This document shows, in pieces, positions 1-8,755 of a stretch of DNA of 64,000 bases (within the stretch, counting starts at the first letter, position 1; each line of letters opens with the position of its first letter). Both the position numbers and the translations under genes were made by a program. The notes beneath the pieces were generated by a model. The model did no database searches. It saw only the letters and a list, made by a program, of their open reading frames with translations, and had not been told where the DNA came from. The stretch comes from Pseudolactococcus chungangensis CAU 28 = DSM 22330 (GTDB taxonomy: Bacteria > Bacillota > Bacilli > Lactobacillales > Streptococcaceae), in assembly GCF_002441885.1 (NCBI RefSeq), contig NZ_JXJT01000003.1, positions 80,686-144,685 of the forward strand, written 5' to 3'.

Positions 1-834
1 AAACTCCTGATTACTCAGCTGAATAAAAGGTTGTAGCTCAGGATAAGCGAGTTCCGGATCAATGATAGTCTGAGCCTCATTCCTTATTCCCTTATTATAA
101 GGACAAGCAATTTGACAAATATCACACCCATAAATCAAAGTCTTCATTTTGACGCGAAACTCTTCATCCAGTGGCCCTTTTTTCTGCGTCTGAAAACTCA
201 GGCAACGCTTGGCATTCATGGTTGAATCGCCATTTAGTGCATCAGTCGGACACGACGTGATGCAATGGTCGCAATCGCCACAGCCGTAGTCAACCGGACT
301 GTCCGGTTCAATATCGAGATTAGTGATGAGTTCTCCCAAGAACATATAGGAGCCAAATTCTTTAGAAATGACGAGGCCATTTTTACCGATGAAACCAATT
401 CCCGCTCGTCTGGCGACAGCAGTATCCACTAAAGCGCCTGTATCGACCATAGCCTTGTGGTCAAAATCATCTGTTAATTCAGCAATTCTCTCAGATAAAC
501 AGGCCATTTTTTCTGTAAGAATGGTATGATAATCAACACCCCAGCTTGAAGAAGAAAACTTACCACGTTTATAAGATGATTTCCCTGGTAATTGTGGCAG
601 TTTATTCGGATAGGCAATGGCAATCGAAATAATCGTTTTGGCATTATCAAGTAAGAGCTTAGGCTTGATTCGCTCTTCAATATTTTGATGTTCAAAACCT
701 GAGTTTGTCCCTTTTTCTTGAGCCAGTCTTAATGATTTTTCCAAGTAGTCAAAATTATCAGCTGCCGTAAAGCCGATTTTTGAAATGCCAATTTCTTTGG
801 AAATGGCAATAATTTGTTCTTTCAGATTCGTCAT
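1..834 (-). CDS. queG: Epoxyqueuosine reductase QueG, 3' part outside the window
   Basis: The frame is open from an ATG at 834 to the window edge (278 codons), so the C-terminus is missing. QueG reduces epoxyqueuosine to queuosine in tRNA wobble positions, using cobalamin and two [4Fe-4S] clusters in the cytoplasm. The two ferredoxin-type cysteine motifs are visible: CGDCDHCITSCP near residue 183 and CDICQIACP near residue 235. The N-terminal part has the family's typical GVDYH and VDTGALVDTAVARRAG segments. The start is the only sensible ATG, but it has no Shine-Dalgarno; a TATAAT lies only 6 nt upstream, so the mRNA is probably leaderless. Identity is confident. Confidence 0.93.
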   Translation of the reverse strand, partial: MTNLKEQIIAISKEIGISKIGFTAADNFDYLEKSLRLAQEKGTNSGFEHQNIEERIKPKLLLDNAKTIISIAIAYPNKLPQLPGKSSYKRGKFSSSSWGVDYHTILTEKMACLSERIAELTDDFDHKAMVDTGALVDTAVARRAGIGFIGKNGLVISKEFGSYMFLGELITNLDIEPDSPVDYGCGDCDHCITSCPTDALNGDSTMNAKRCLSFQTQKKGPLDEEFRVKMKTLIYGCDICQIACPYNKGIRNEAQTIIDPELAYPELQPFIQLSNQEF

Positions 835-840
835 ATTTTT

Positions 841-846
841 ATTATA
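841..846 (-). promoter_or_regulatory. queG -10 box adjoining the start codon
   Basis: A consensus TATAAT on the minus strand lies 6 nt before the queG ATG, placing the expected +1 on or next to the A of the ATG. I see no good -35 box at 16-18 bp. Confidence 0.5.
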
Positions 847-848
847 CC

Positions 849-1400
849 TTAATTTACTGGACTGGTAGACGATTTTTGAATTCTCTTTAAATGTAGCTCT
901 GATAATTGACCGATTTTGTCAACTGAGACTAGTTCAAAACGTTTTAACTCCTGTTCTGTCTCCTCAAACAAACGTTTACCAGTTCCCAATACAACGGGCG
1001 CAATTTGAATCCAGAGCTCATCAATCAAATCATGTTTTAAAAGTGTCGTCACGATTTCGCCGCCACCAACAACCCAAATCGCTTGGCCAGCTTCAGCTTT
1101 TAAGCGATTAATAACAGCTACTGGGTCACCTGAAACATAATTTCCTTCTATTATATTGCCTTTTTCACTACGTGAAAAAACAATCTTTTCCTTATTAGGA
1201 AAAATGCGTTCTGCTCCCGAGAGACGTTGCGTTTCACGGTAAGTCGTATGTCCCATGACCACTGTACCAATGCGGTCTTCAAAGTCACTAATATCAAACT
1301 CCTTATCTAGAGATGTGTCAAACAACCACTGTAAATCATCAGTAGCGCTTGATAAAAAACCATCTAGACTAATGGCGCCATAAAAAAATACTTGTCGCAT
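849..1400 (-). CDS. Dihydrofolate reductase family protein (RibD C-terminal-like)
   Basis: This is a reductase of about 183 residues of the RibD_C/DHFR-like fold. It begins MRQVFFYGAISLDGFL, where the SLDGF motif is typical, and carries the nucleotide-binding segment IWVVGGGEIV in the second half. The substrate is unknown; such stand-alone proteins are annotated as 'dihydrofolate reductase family' and are not proven DHFRs. I chose the ATG at 1400 because AAAGGAG sits 6 nt upstream and the family fold starts there. The frame is open 30 codons further upstream without such signals. A TATAAT at about 1435-1440 on the minus strand is a plausible -10. Confidence 0.85.
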   Translation of the reverse strand: MRQVFFYGAISLDGFLSSATDDLQWLFDTSLDKEFDISDFEDRIGTVVMGHTTYRETQRLSGAERIFPNKEKIVFSRSEKGNIIEGNYVSGDPVAVINRLKAEAGQAIWVVGGGEIVTTLLKHDLIDELWIQIAPVVLGTGKRLFEETEQELKRFELVSVDKIGQLSELHLKRIQKSSTSPVN

Positions 1401-1476
1401 TGTTTTCTCCTTTAAAATAAAAGATACGCATTTATTATAACATATTCTAACAAGTCTACTCACCCTTACAAAATTA

Positions 1477-1506
1477 AAAAATTTCCCCAATACTGAAGAA
1501 ATTTTT
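1477..1506. terminator. Bidirectional hairpin terminator candidate
   Basis: A 9-bp stem AAAAATTTC/GAAATTTTT with a 12-nt loop lies just downstream of the adhesin gene at 1544-3328, with T-rich tracts on both sides. Confidence 0.5.
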
Positions 1507-1543
1507 ATTAACCTTAACTTTTTAACACTTGCACGTCAAAAAG

Positions 1544-3328
1544 TTATTCTTGATTTTTTCTTAATTTTAGCCATCCAGCTGTCGCCAAAAAGACAATAAC
1601 ACCAAGGATAGTTTCAGCTATACCATTTTTGGCACCTGTATCTGGTAGTTCTTTTTTATTTGCTTGAGCGGTGACAGGCACAGATGGCGTTTGACCTTTC
1701 TTACTAGATTCACTTGGTTGACTAGGATTATGAGGTGCCACCTTATCTTTATCCATTGGTATTTTCACCGCACTAGGTACCTTCATATAGATAACCGTTT
1801 TAACAATATCTTTCGTCTCACCACTTACCTTGTCAATGGCAGCAACTTGTGGGACATCGGGTGTATAATTTTTAAGGCTAGGTGATGTCACCTTTTCAAA
1901 TGAAGTGCCACTGCTCGCCATCCAGTCACCATAAGTTTTACTACCTATCACCTGGTCAGTCGTGACTGTTCGAGTGAATGTTAAGGGTGTCGCAACATAA
2001 TTATTTAAGGCTTGTTTGCCATTTTTGTATTGATAGTGAATAACTTCTTTCACTTGTTTAGTTTCGGTCGTTGCGATGGATTTATGCATCAGATGAACCT
2101 CGAAATTTTGCGGTTGATTAGTAAAAGTCACACCAGCTTTTGGATAATTATCTGAAACATACTGATAGCCCTCACTCAGAAAAGTCGCGATATCTGTCTT
2201 GGTCGTATAATTTGTAGACTCCCCAGTTGCACCTGTGATTTCTTTGTGAGTTAAAACTTGTCCTGTCGTATCATCAATATATGTAATTGTTGCAAAATCT
2301 TGATTTCGTTTATAAATGTAATTGACATCTTGAGCATTTGCTTGATATGTACCTATGTGTGCAGCGCCTGTCACGCGCTCAAAAGTATAACCTGGAATTG
2401 TCACTTGACTCGTTGTATAGAGGGTATCAATATCACCACTTGTTGTGATTGTAGCTTTAAGGGTTTGCCCATTTTCATCTAAATAATTAGCATGAACAGT
2501 TCCTTGAGCAATAGTATACTGAAAGTTTGATAACTGTAGTTGTTGTAAATTAAAATTATCACCTGTAGAGGCAGAAATTGAAAAGGCCATTGATTGATTC
2601 GTACCAATCAAGTTACTAACATCTTGCTGCCAAATCTTACCATCATAAGTCACTGTCATCATTTTTGAAGTGCCATCATAGGACATTTTAAAAGGTTTAA
2701 ATTGATTATTACTAGGTTGTGATATAGGTTGTGCACTTTCTTCTAGAGTTTGTGCCACACCACTTGTGCCATTTACAAAAGCACCATAAGCCTGACCAGG
2801 TGAAAATTCACTTGGATCGGGATAGAAGTAAGGATCTCCATCATAGTTATAGTAAGTATCTAATTTGAAACCAAAAGCACCTTTAACCCCACCAATGCCA
2901 GCTGCACCCCCTTTTACACCCACAACATCTGTATTACCCGGATGAAATAAAAAGCCAACACCGTCAGCGCCACCAGACTCACTACTTTTATCGCCTAAAT
3001 TAATTGAACCAGATAGTGTGAAATTCTGTGACATATCTACTTTGGTTTTCAATGTTACATTACCAGACTGATCTTTCATATTCGGTGTTAACGTTTGTAC
3101 AAAATTTTGGATGTCATAATTAAAATTTGCTGCTGACCCGTTCCGTTGAAAGTAAGTCAAAAAATCTGAGGGATAAACCGTTACTGTTCTTTGTGTCACT
3201 GAATTTGAAGACAGTGTTGGTGATTTTTCTTCTTGTGCGTCTGCAGTGATGCTTGTTGTGATAAGACTTGTGTCAATACCTATTGTTGTGGCACTTAGAA
3301 TCAAGACAATACCTGTTTTAAACTTCAT
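1544..3328 (-). CDS. LPXTG-anchored adhesin with L-type lectin and MucBP-type domains
   Basis: This is a 594-residue surface protein. It has an N-terminal signal peptide (about residues 1-31, ending at ADAQ), then a bacterial legume-lectin-like domain (about 45-275, with SGGADGVGFLF and the Gly/Ala-rich GGAAGIGGVKGAFGFKLDT). Two MucBP-like repeats follow (about 277-415, each starting with a VHANYLDENG / ATITYIDDTTG strand), then an Mub B2-like domain (about 420-520). A Pro/Ser-rich wall-spanning stretch leads to the LPDTG sortase motif, a hydrophobic segment and a positive tail. It probably binds glycans such as mucin or plant polysaccharide. TAGGAGG lies 6 nt before the ATG. It appears monocistronic. 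No sortase gene is in the window. Confidence 0.88.
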   Translation of the reverse strand: MKFKTGIVLILSATTIGIDTSLITTSITADAQEEKSPTLSSNSVTQRTVTVYPSDFLTYFQRNGSAANFNYDIQNFVQTLTPNMKDQSGNVTLKTKVDMSQNFTLSGSINLGDKSSESGGADGVGFLFHPGNTDVVGVKGGAAGIGGVKGAFGFKLDTYYNYDGDPYFYPDPSEFSPGQAYGAFVNGTSGVAQTLEESAQPISQPSNNQFKPFKMSYDGTSKMMTVTYDGKIWQQDVSNLIGTNQSMAFSISASTGDNFNLQQLQLSNFQYTIAQGTVHANYLDENGQTLKATITTSGDIDTLYTTSQVTIPGYTFERVTGAAHIGTYQANAQDVNYIYKRNQDFATITYIDDTTGQVLTHKEITGATGESTNYTTKTDIATFLSEGYQYVSDNYPKAGVTFTNQPQNFEVHLMHKSIATTETKQVKEVIHYQYKNGKQALNNYVATPLTFTRTVTTDQVIGSKTYGDWMASSGTSFEKVTSPSLKNYTPDVPQVAAIDKVSGETKDIVKTVIYMKVPSAVKIPMDKDKVAPHNPSQPSESSKKGQTPSVPVTAQANKKELPDTGAKNGIAETILGVIVFLATAGWLKLRKNQE

Positions 3329-3550
3329 TTTTTCCTCCTAGAATTGTTTTAATGTAATGTGTAATTTATGTCACGTAACTATCTTAATGACATATTTTAA
3401 TTTAACAAAATTTATTATACTGCCATGTGATTAAAAATGCTATCTTTTTAACCTAATAAAAAGAAGAACTGTTACAGAACATTTAAAAAAAATGAAACAG
3501 ATCAGTATATTTTACTCAAAATAGTAAAATATGAAAGATGCTTAAAGAGA

Positions 3551-3562
3551 ATATGCTATACT
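3551..3562 (+). promoter_or_regulatory. Extended -10 promoter of the metallophosphoesterase gene
   Basis: TGCTATACT (TGn plus TATACT at 3557-3562) ends 6 nt before the ATG at 3569. The -35 region is weak. It predicts a leaderless transcript. Confidence 0.5.
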
Positions 3563-3568
3563 TAGATT

Positions 3569-4441
3569 ATGAAGAAGCTGGCTATTCTCTCTGATTTGCA
3601 CTTGGATGTTAATCAGTTTGATGAAAAATATGAACAAATCTTAATTCAAACCTTGCAAGAGCAAGACATCACGGATATACATCTGGCAGGTGATATTTCA
3701 AATGACTTTGAACAGTTATCAAAGCCTTTTTTAGCACGTCTATCTCAATATTTTACTGTTTCTTATAATCTTGGTAACCATGATATGTTGGGTATGACCG
3801 AGTCGGATATTACTGCAAATGACTTTCAACTTCGGTCAATTGGTCAGAAAAAACTGCTTAGTTTTGCAGGTTGGTATGATTATTCTTTTTGTCCGGGTAT
3901 CAGTGTTGAGCAAAATATGAACACTAAAAATACGTTTTGGTTTGACCGGAAAATTACACGAGATGCCGATGATATAACGGTGACTAACCGTATCTTAGCT
4001 CAATTTGACGCGGTCTTGACAAATATGACAGCGGCTGATAAAGCTGATTTAATCATCGCTATGCATTTTGTACCTGAACGCTCTTTTTTGATGACGCATC
4101 CTAAATTTGTTAAGTTCAATGCTTTTTTAGGGTCTGAGCAATTTCATTCTATTTTTGTTAAACATGGCATCAGAGAAGTTGTTTTTGGTCATAACCATCG
4201 GTCTTATGACCAAGTAATTGATAATGTTCACTATCAATCTAAACCTCTAGGATATAAACGGGAATGGTGTTTAATCAGTGATTACTTCAAATCTTATCCT
4301 GTCTATCAATCCTATAACTCTTACAATCTGCATAGGCGTTATAACCTAATCAAGAAAACAAAAGAATTCGATGCTTATCTCCTCACGCATTTTTCAGAGG
4401 AAGTGAAAAAGTCTTTGATTATTTTCAACGTTCAAATCTGA
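3569..4441 (+). CDS. Calcineurin-like metallophosphoesterase
   Basis: This 290-residue cytoplasmic phosphoesterase shows all five metal-ligand motifs in order: DLH at 9-11, GD at 41-42, GNHD at 69-72, a lone His in AMHF near 175 and GHNH near 208. The substrate cannot be told from sequence; streptococcal homologues are annotated only as metallophosphoesterases. The start is fixed by the beta-strand MKKLAILSDLHLD, which leaves no room for a later start. No Shine-Dalgarno precedes it, and an extended -10 ends 6 nt upstream. Its stop codon TGA forms part of the -35 box of the next gene. Confidence 0.88.
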   Translation: MKKLAILSDLHLDVNQFDEKYEQILIQTLQEQDITDIHLAGDISNDFEQLSKPFLARLSQYFTVSYNLGNHDMLGMTESDITANDFQLRSIGQKKLLSFAGWYDYSFCPGISVEQNMNTKNTFWFDRKITRDADDITVTNRILAQFDAVLTNMTAADKADLIIAMHFVPERSFLMTHPKFVKFNAFLGSEQFHSIFVKHGIREVVFGHNHRSYDQVIDNVHYQSKPLGYKREWCLISDYFKSYPVYQSYNSYNLHRRYNLIKKTKEFDAYLLTHFSEEVKKSLIIFNVQI

Positions 4442-4466
4442 CAAATGTCGGATAAAATGGTATAAT
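4438..4466 (+). promoter_or_regulatory. Promoter of the DUF402 gene
   Basis: CTGACA (4438-4443), a 17-bp spacer and TATAAT (4461-4466). The -35 overlaps the stop codon of the preceding gene, so the two genes can be transcribed separately. Confidence 0.65.
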
Positions 4467-4503
4467 TTTTGTTGAGAACTTTGAATGTTAGAAAGTTGGT
4501 AGG

Positions 4504-5034
4504 ATGATGAAAATCCCCAAAGAAGGCGACTTTATTACGATTCAAAGCTATAAACACGACGGAAGCTTGCATCGTACTTGGCGTGATACGATGGTGCTAA
4601 AGACTAACGAAAACTCGATTATTGGTGTGAATGACCATACCCTTGTGACTGAGAGCGATGGCAGACGTTGGGTGACCCGCGAACCTGCTATTGTTTATTT
4701 CCACAAGAAGTTTTGGTTCAATATTATTGCCATGATTCGCGAAAATGGCGTCAGCTACTACTGTAACTTGGCAAGTCCTTACACGCTTGACAATGAAGCT
4801 CTTAAATATATCGACTATGACCTTGATGTCAAAGTTTTTGCTGACGGTGAGAAGAAATTGTTGGATGTCGAAGAATATGAGCGTCATAAACGTCAAATGC
4901 ATTATCCAGAAGATATTGATTTTATATTAAAAGAAAATGTCAAGATTTTAGTTGACTGGATTAATGAGGGTAAGGGGCCATTTTCTAAGGAATACGTTGC
5001 CATTTGGTACGACCGTTATCACCAATTAAAATAA
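4504..5034 (+). CDS. DUF402 nucleoside tri-/diphosphate phosphatase-like protein (UPF0374)
   Basis: This 176-residue protein belongs to the DUF402 family (B. subtilis YgaC, S. aureus Ntdp). Family members hydrolyse nucleoside tri- and diphosphates with divalent metals. Typical features are the N-terminal beta segment starting [19 protein letters not shown], the RTWRD motif, the tryptophan-rich strand [12 protein letters not shown] and the C-terminal acidic helix with [14 protein letters not shown]. Two consecutive ATG codons (4504, 4507) are possible starts; the upstream AGAAAG/TAGG is a weak ribosome site for either. It has its own promoter and a strong terminator, so it is a single-gene unit. 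Confidence 0.85.
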   Translation: MMKIPKEGDFITIQSYKHDGSLHRTWRDTMVLKTNENSIIGVNDHTLVTESDGRRWVTREPAIVYFHKKFWFNIIAMIRENGVSYYCNLASPYTLDNEALKYIDYDLDVKVFADGEKKLLDVEEYERHKRQMHYPEDIDFILKENVKILVDWINEGKGPFSKEYVAIWYDRYHQLK

Positions 5035-5064
5035 GCCCTCACAAAATTGAGGGCTTATTTTTTT
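5033..5064 (+). terminator. Rho-independent terminator of the DUF402 gene
   Basis: An 8-bp stem AAGCCCTC/GAGGGCTT is followed by a run of seven T. Confidence 0.85.
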
Positions 5065-5099
5065 ACGACAAATTAAGAGTAGAATATTTTCAAAACATC

Positions 5100-5139
5100 A
5101 AAAAGCCCTTTACCACATTAAAATGGTAAGAGGCTTTTT
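5100..5139. terminator. Bidirectional terminator of the surface cassette
   Basis: The stem AAAAAGCC...GGCTTTTT, extended by CTTTACCA/TGGTAAGA, lies between two convergent genes and ends the cassette transcribed from the minus strand. Confidence 0.75.
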
Positions 5140-5164
5140 GAATTTCAGCTCAACCGATGAAGAT

Positions 5165-5419
5165 CTATCTTTTTGAATGAGCCTTAATTCTGGCATATCT
5201 TCTAATAATAAGAGCGACAATCAAACAAAGCGAACCTGTGAACATTACAATGCCTACTCCTCGTAAAGGAGGTAAACCATCTTTATCAGACATCATCATT
5301 TGCTTGTGTGTTGTATAATGTATTGAATTGCTACTTTTCTTTTGAGATAACTTTGCTTTATCAGTTGAAATAGTTCTATCCACCAGGCCTAATTCGCCTG
5401 ATATGGTTGCTATAATCAT
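5165..5419 (-). CDS. Small protein with degenerate LPXTG-like C-terminus
   Basis: This 84-residue protein is the last gene of the four-gene surface cassette. Residues 49-54 read LPPLRG where a sortase signal would read LPxTG. A hydrophobic segment (about 55-75) and a basic tail (RRYARIKAHSKR) follow, just as in wall-anchored pilins or small CscD-type proteins. It lacks an obvious signal peptide, so it is either a diverged anchor protein or a simple C-terminal membrane protein. AAGGAG 8 nt upstream of the ATG supports translation. It lies 51 nt downstream of the secreted-protein gene. Function unknown. Confidence 0.6.
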   Translation of the reverse strand: MIIATISGELGLVDRTISTDKAKLSQKKSSNSIHYTTHKQMMMSDKDGLPPLRGVGIVMFTGSLCLIVALIIRRYARIKAHSKR

Positions 5420-5470
5420 CCTGAAATCTCCTTATGCTTGACGATACTAATGGGCAAATGCGAATAAATA

Positions 5471-6079
5471 TTAAAACGCAATCGAATCAAATTTCAAGCT
5501 CAAAGTATAACCTAATTTCAAAGGTGCCACTGCTTTTGCAGAACCAGCATATGTGAAAGTGGCATGGTTATTCACAGCTGTGCCTGCTGTTACAGCTGTA
5601 TCATTTTTCGTGTATTGGTCAACATTATTTGCCAACGTAATTAATTCATTTGTTGATGCTTGAAGTACACCTTGTTCAATCAATTTTGTACTTGTTGTTG
5701 TGACATTATTTCCTGTCACCTTCAAATTCAAGGCAAAATCATTTGGCAACGTAGGATTTGTGGTACCCGCAGCATCAGCAAAATTATTCACACTAACTTT
5801 CACAGGACGACCAGAATGATTGATGATATCATAAGTTGGCGCTTTAATTGTTGGTTCACTCACTTTATTATAAAAAATCGTGTCAGTTGGTACAGTTACG
5901 TTGATCCAATCAACGTCTGTTTCAGGAATTGTTGATCCCGGATCCGTATTATCAGCCCCTAATGTTCCGTTAACTGCAATATCTGCATCACCAGCACCAA
6001 CAATATCTTGCGCCATAACCGCTTGCGCACCACCGAATACAGCTGATGAAATAAGTAAAGTTGAAAGTAGTTTTTTCAT
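5471..6079 (-). CDS. Secreted protein of the surface cassette, WxL-locus type
   Basis: This 202-residue exported protein has a clear signal peptide (MKKLLSTLLISSAVFGGAQAVMA, cut before QD). The mature part is a predicted all-beta domain rich in Thr, Asn and Val: INVTVPTDTIFYN near residue 60, then NHSGRPVKVSVNNF. Proteins like this accompany WxL/DUF916 surface gene clusters in lactobacilli and lactococci, but I do not find a convincing WxL motif at the C-terminus, which ends LKFDSIAF. No enzymatic residues stand out. It probably forms part of a non-covalently attached surface layer or complex with the adhesin encoded upstream. AGGAG lies close to the start. Confidence 0.65.
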   Translation of the reverse strand: MKKLLSTLLISSAVFGGAQAVMAQDIVGAGDADIAVNGTLGADNTDPGSTIPETDVDWINVTVPTDTIFYNKVSEPTIKAPTYDIINHSGRPVKVSVNNFADAAGTTNPTLPNDFALNLKVTGNNVTTTSTKLIEQGVLQASTNELITLANNVDQYTKNDTAVTAGTAVNNHATFTYAGSAKAVAPLKLGYTLSLKFDSIAF

Positions 6080-6132
6080 GATTTCTCCTAAATTAAAATA
6101 AAATAAAATATAACATACTCGTTTAAGTATAA

Positions 6133-6693
6133 TTAGCCGACGATGAAACTGACACCTGCTGCCACTTCACCTTTTTTAGTTTTCGTTTTCGAATCGTATA
6201 AACTAAAACGTGCCGTTGCAGGGTGCGTCCCTTTAGTTAATGGTTTCTCTAGCGCAATATGACTCACCTCCTCTCCTGGCTCAACAGCACCAGACGTATA
6301 AATGACATCTCCAGTTTGATCATCTGTGATGACGACATTAACCGGATAAGTATTTGTCTGAGGATTTTTAATATTGAGTGTCCCTTGCTGAGACTGACTG
6401 CTAATGATAGCTTTTGAACCAATCATCATATTAAACTGACTATCATCTACCTTTTTCTGAGCAAATTTTTTGAGCTCCTTATCTGACATCTTCTTAGCAT
6501 CCTTACCTCCAGGTAAAAAATCACCACTAATCACTGTCACATTTTCTTTGGGATTTTGCCCAAAGACATGGTAGAGGCTATACCCAACCCCTGCCAATAA
6601 AAGCAAGAGCAGGAAGATTAATCCCCATTTTTTTCGTCTCTTTGTTTGACTTTCTTGTGCTGTTTGTTCTATATTTTGATTTTGCATCTTCAA
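6133..6693 (-). CDS. Single-pass membrane protein with extracellular Ig-like domain
   Basis: This 186-residue protein has a charged cytoplasmic N-terminus (about 1-23, KRRKK), one membrane segment (about 24-43, a run of Leu) and an extracellular region with a Lys-rich linker followed by a beta domain. That domain contains TYPVNVVITDDQTGDVIY and GEEVSHIALEKPL. I do not recognise a named family. The gene starts 16 nt after the beta-helix adhesin and is followed by the secreted protein gene, so it may hold the partner proteins at the membrane. GTAGGAG precedes the ATG. Confidence 0.6.
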   Translation of the reverse strand: MKMQNQNIEQTAQESQTKRRKKWGLIFLLLLLLAGVGYSLYHVFGQNPKENVTVISGDFLPGGKDAKKMSDKELKKFAQKKVDDSQFNMMIGSKAIISSQSQQGTLNIKNPQTNTYPVNVVITDDQTGDVIYTSGAVEPGEEVSHIALEKPLTKGTHPATARFSLYDSKTKTKKGEVAAGVSFIVG

Positions 6694-6709
6694 CTCCTAC
6701 TATCCTAGA

Positions 6710-8755
6710 TTATGATACTTGCCTAATTGAAACAGCCAACTTATAATTGACATGATAAGGACCTCCGTCTGATATAGTGACCGAGTGCTCACCTTTAAAA
6801 TAAAGAGATGCCTCATGGTCACTAGTCCAATACGGTTCCAACTCTATCGGTTGTCCTGTGATACTTCCTATCAATAAAGGATCCCACAATACATCACCGA
6901 TATCTGTCGGATGATTAGCCAATAGTTCCAGATGAATTTGTTTTCTCTTGGGAGACTTTGCTACCAGCGATACGTCTTGATCACTACCTGAGTTAAGCGC
7001 TAAAGATTTCAAATTCATTTTAACTGGTACATTGCCATGATTAATTGCAAGATAATTTGCCAAATGATTTTCTTTTGTAATCTCACCTGCTTTTGGTGCT
7101 ACAAAGTCTAAAGTATCCGGTAAACTCACCTTGGTATATGAGGGGACTAGCACGACTTGCTCGATCCAAGGACTAGACAAGGTATAGCCTGTTATATGGT
7201 TCGCATCTAATCTACTGTAAACATAATAAGTCTGTGCAGGTAAATCATGAAACTGATATATCGAGTCTTTCCCTATATCCGTTGCAATATCAACGCTTCT
7301 CGAGTCTCGGACACCATTTGCCGCTGTGGCATTATTGATACTTGTCTGTGATGACGTCGTCGTGATATTATTACCTGAATATAGCGTTCTTGTGGCTATT
7401 TTATAATTGATTTTACTGCCGGCTGCCAGGCTTTCTGGATTCCATTGCGTAATTTGAGCAGTTATCTGGCTAAGGTCATCTCCTACCGCTGGAACAGCAT
7501 TGAAAGCCGTAAGTTGTGGTGCACGAGCATAAACAACCGATTCTCCACTGTTGATATTGGATGCCGTAATACTTCTACTTCCTGTCATGTTTGCTGTTAA
7601 TTCTTTTTGACCACTTTTCAAATATTTAATCGGATACAGATAACCATCAGAATCTTTTCGCGTCAAACTCGGTGCAATGGACCCTAAAACTGACTTACCC
7701 GATGTTGTCGCATTAAATAAAATATAATTAGGAGAGGTTACGCTAATCGTTGGATCCTGACCAGTAAAACCATTCTTTTCTGTTGTAAAAATACCAATAG
7801 CATCTTTGGCAAAATCCATATTAATACTGCCAGTATACTTTAATGATGCCGTTTGTGTCGCATGATTGGGTCCTGAAATAGCTCTATAACTAAACTGTCC
7901 TTTTTCTTTCACATTTAAATTAAAAGAAGTGCCATCATAGGAAAGATATTGTTTACTCGTCTTAATATCGACTAGGGCATGCTTACCAACTGTCAGCGTT
8001 TGGTTAGCTGGTCCCCAAAAAAATGCTAACTCATTATAAGTATCGTGATAAATCGTTGTTTGACTATCATCATCGAAATTGATAGCTGTAAACCCTTGGG
8101 CAAATTCACCATCGTAACCACCACCAGATGTCCCAGCCTTAAAATTATTTTTGCCTTTAAAGGTTAAGGTATTGGTTTCATTGTTAGCATAAAAAGGTTG
8201 CCCACCTTTTTGAATGTCGTAATCAATATTTTCAATCACTAGATTGGTATTTCTATTATTAATGCGCATGATGCCATACCAAGTGCTGTTAGGATAGGTT
8301 GCATTACCATACTTGATATTTTTTAACGTGATCGTTAAATTATCAGCACCAGTTGAAAAATGTTCATAATCATAATAGCCGTTTGCTGGTGCACGTGTTT
8401 CTGTATAAAGTATCGCATGTCCATCACCATCTATCACAGTGTTTTTACTCACTTTTATCCCTCTGTCCGAGAAAGCGTAATAAATATCAGCGGTTAACTT
8501 AATACAAAGTGCTGACTCACCAGGTGCTATACTCTGGTTTAGAGCAGTTTTTAAGTCAGCAATCGTTGCGACCAATAATGGCGACCTCGCAGTACCCGTA
8601 CCATTGGTAATATCGCGTGGTGTGACATCTGAAACTTGTTGCGGTGTTGGCGTATCATCGTTTGTTGTCGTTGATGTCTCATCTGCCCTCACAAAAATTG
8701 GGCATACAAATGCTAATAAGAAAAGCAAAGCTAATCCTCTTAGTATGTTTCGCAA
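6710..8755 (-). CDS. Large secreted adhesin with pectate-lyase-like beta-helix region
   Basis: This is the first gene of the cassette, about 681 residues. After a signal peptide (ending at VRADE) comes a Thr-rich linker. A region with right-handed beta-helix character follows (about 60-350, repeated turns such as LTITLKNIKYGN, LVIENIDY, LTFKGKNNF). These are features of 'pectate lyase-like adhesive domain' surface proteins; no lyase active site is evident, so I read it as an adhesin. The C-terminal third is beta-rich with no LPXTG. The start is a TTG at 8755 preceded by GGAGG; it puts the signal peptide at the N-terminus, whereas the frame 25 codons upstream adds an unlikely Cys-rich leader. 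Confidence 0.7.
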   Translation of the reverse strand: MRNILRGLALLFLLAFVCPIFVRADETSTTTNDDTPTPQQVSDVTPRDITNGTGTARSPLLVATIADLKTALNQSIAPGESALCIKLTADIYYAFSDRGIKVSKNTVIDGDGHAILYTETRAPANGYYDYEHFSTGADNLTITLKNIKYGNATYPNSTWYGIMRINNRNTNLVIENIDYDIQKGGQPFYANNETNTLTFKGKNNFKAGTSGGGYDGEFAQGFTAINFDDDSQTTIYHDTYNELAFFWGPANQTLTVGKHALVDIKTSKQYLSYDGTSFNLNVKEKGQFSYRAISGPNHATQTASLKYTGSINMDFAKDAIGIFTTEKNGFTGQDPTISVTSPNYILFNATTSGKSVLGSIAPSLTRKDSDGYLYPIKYLKSGQKELTANMTGSRSITASNINSGESVVYARAPQLTAFNAVPAVGDDLSQITAQITQWNPESLAAGSKINYKIATRTLYSGNNITTTSSQTSINNATAANGVRDSRSVDIATDIGKDSIYQFHDLPAQTYYVYSRLDANHITGYTLSSPWIEQVVLVPSYTKVSLPDTLDFVAPKAGEITKENHLANYLAINHGNVPVKMNLKSLALNSGSDQDVSLVAKSPKRKQIHLELLANHPTDIGDVLWDPLLIGSITGQPIELEPYWTSDHEASLYFKGEHSVTISDGGPYHVNYKLAVSIRQVS

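Noticed and set aside
1664..2482. Plus-strand ORFs of about 74 codons inside the adhesin gene
   Set aside because: Antisense shadows of a well-supported gene.
5471..6079. WxL domain in the secreted protein
   Set aside because: No W-x-L pair in the expected C-terminal position; only the genomic setting resembles WxL clusters.
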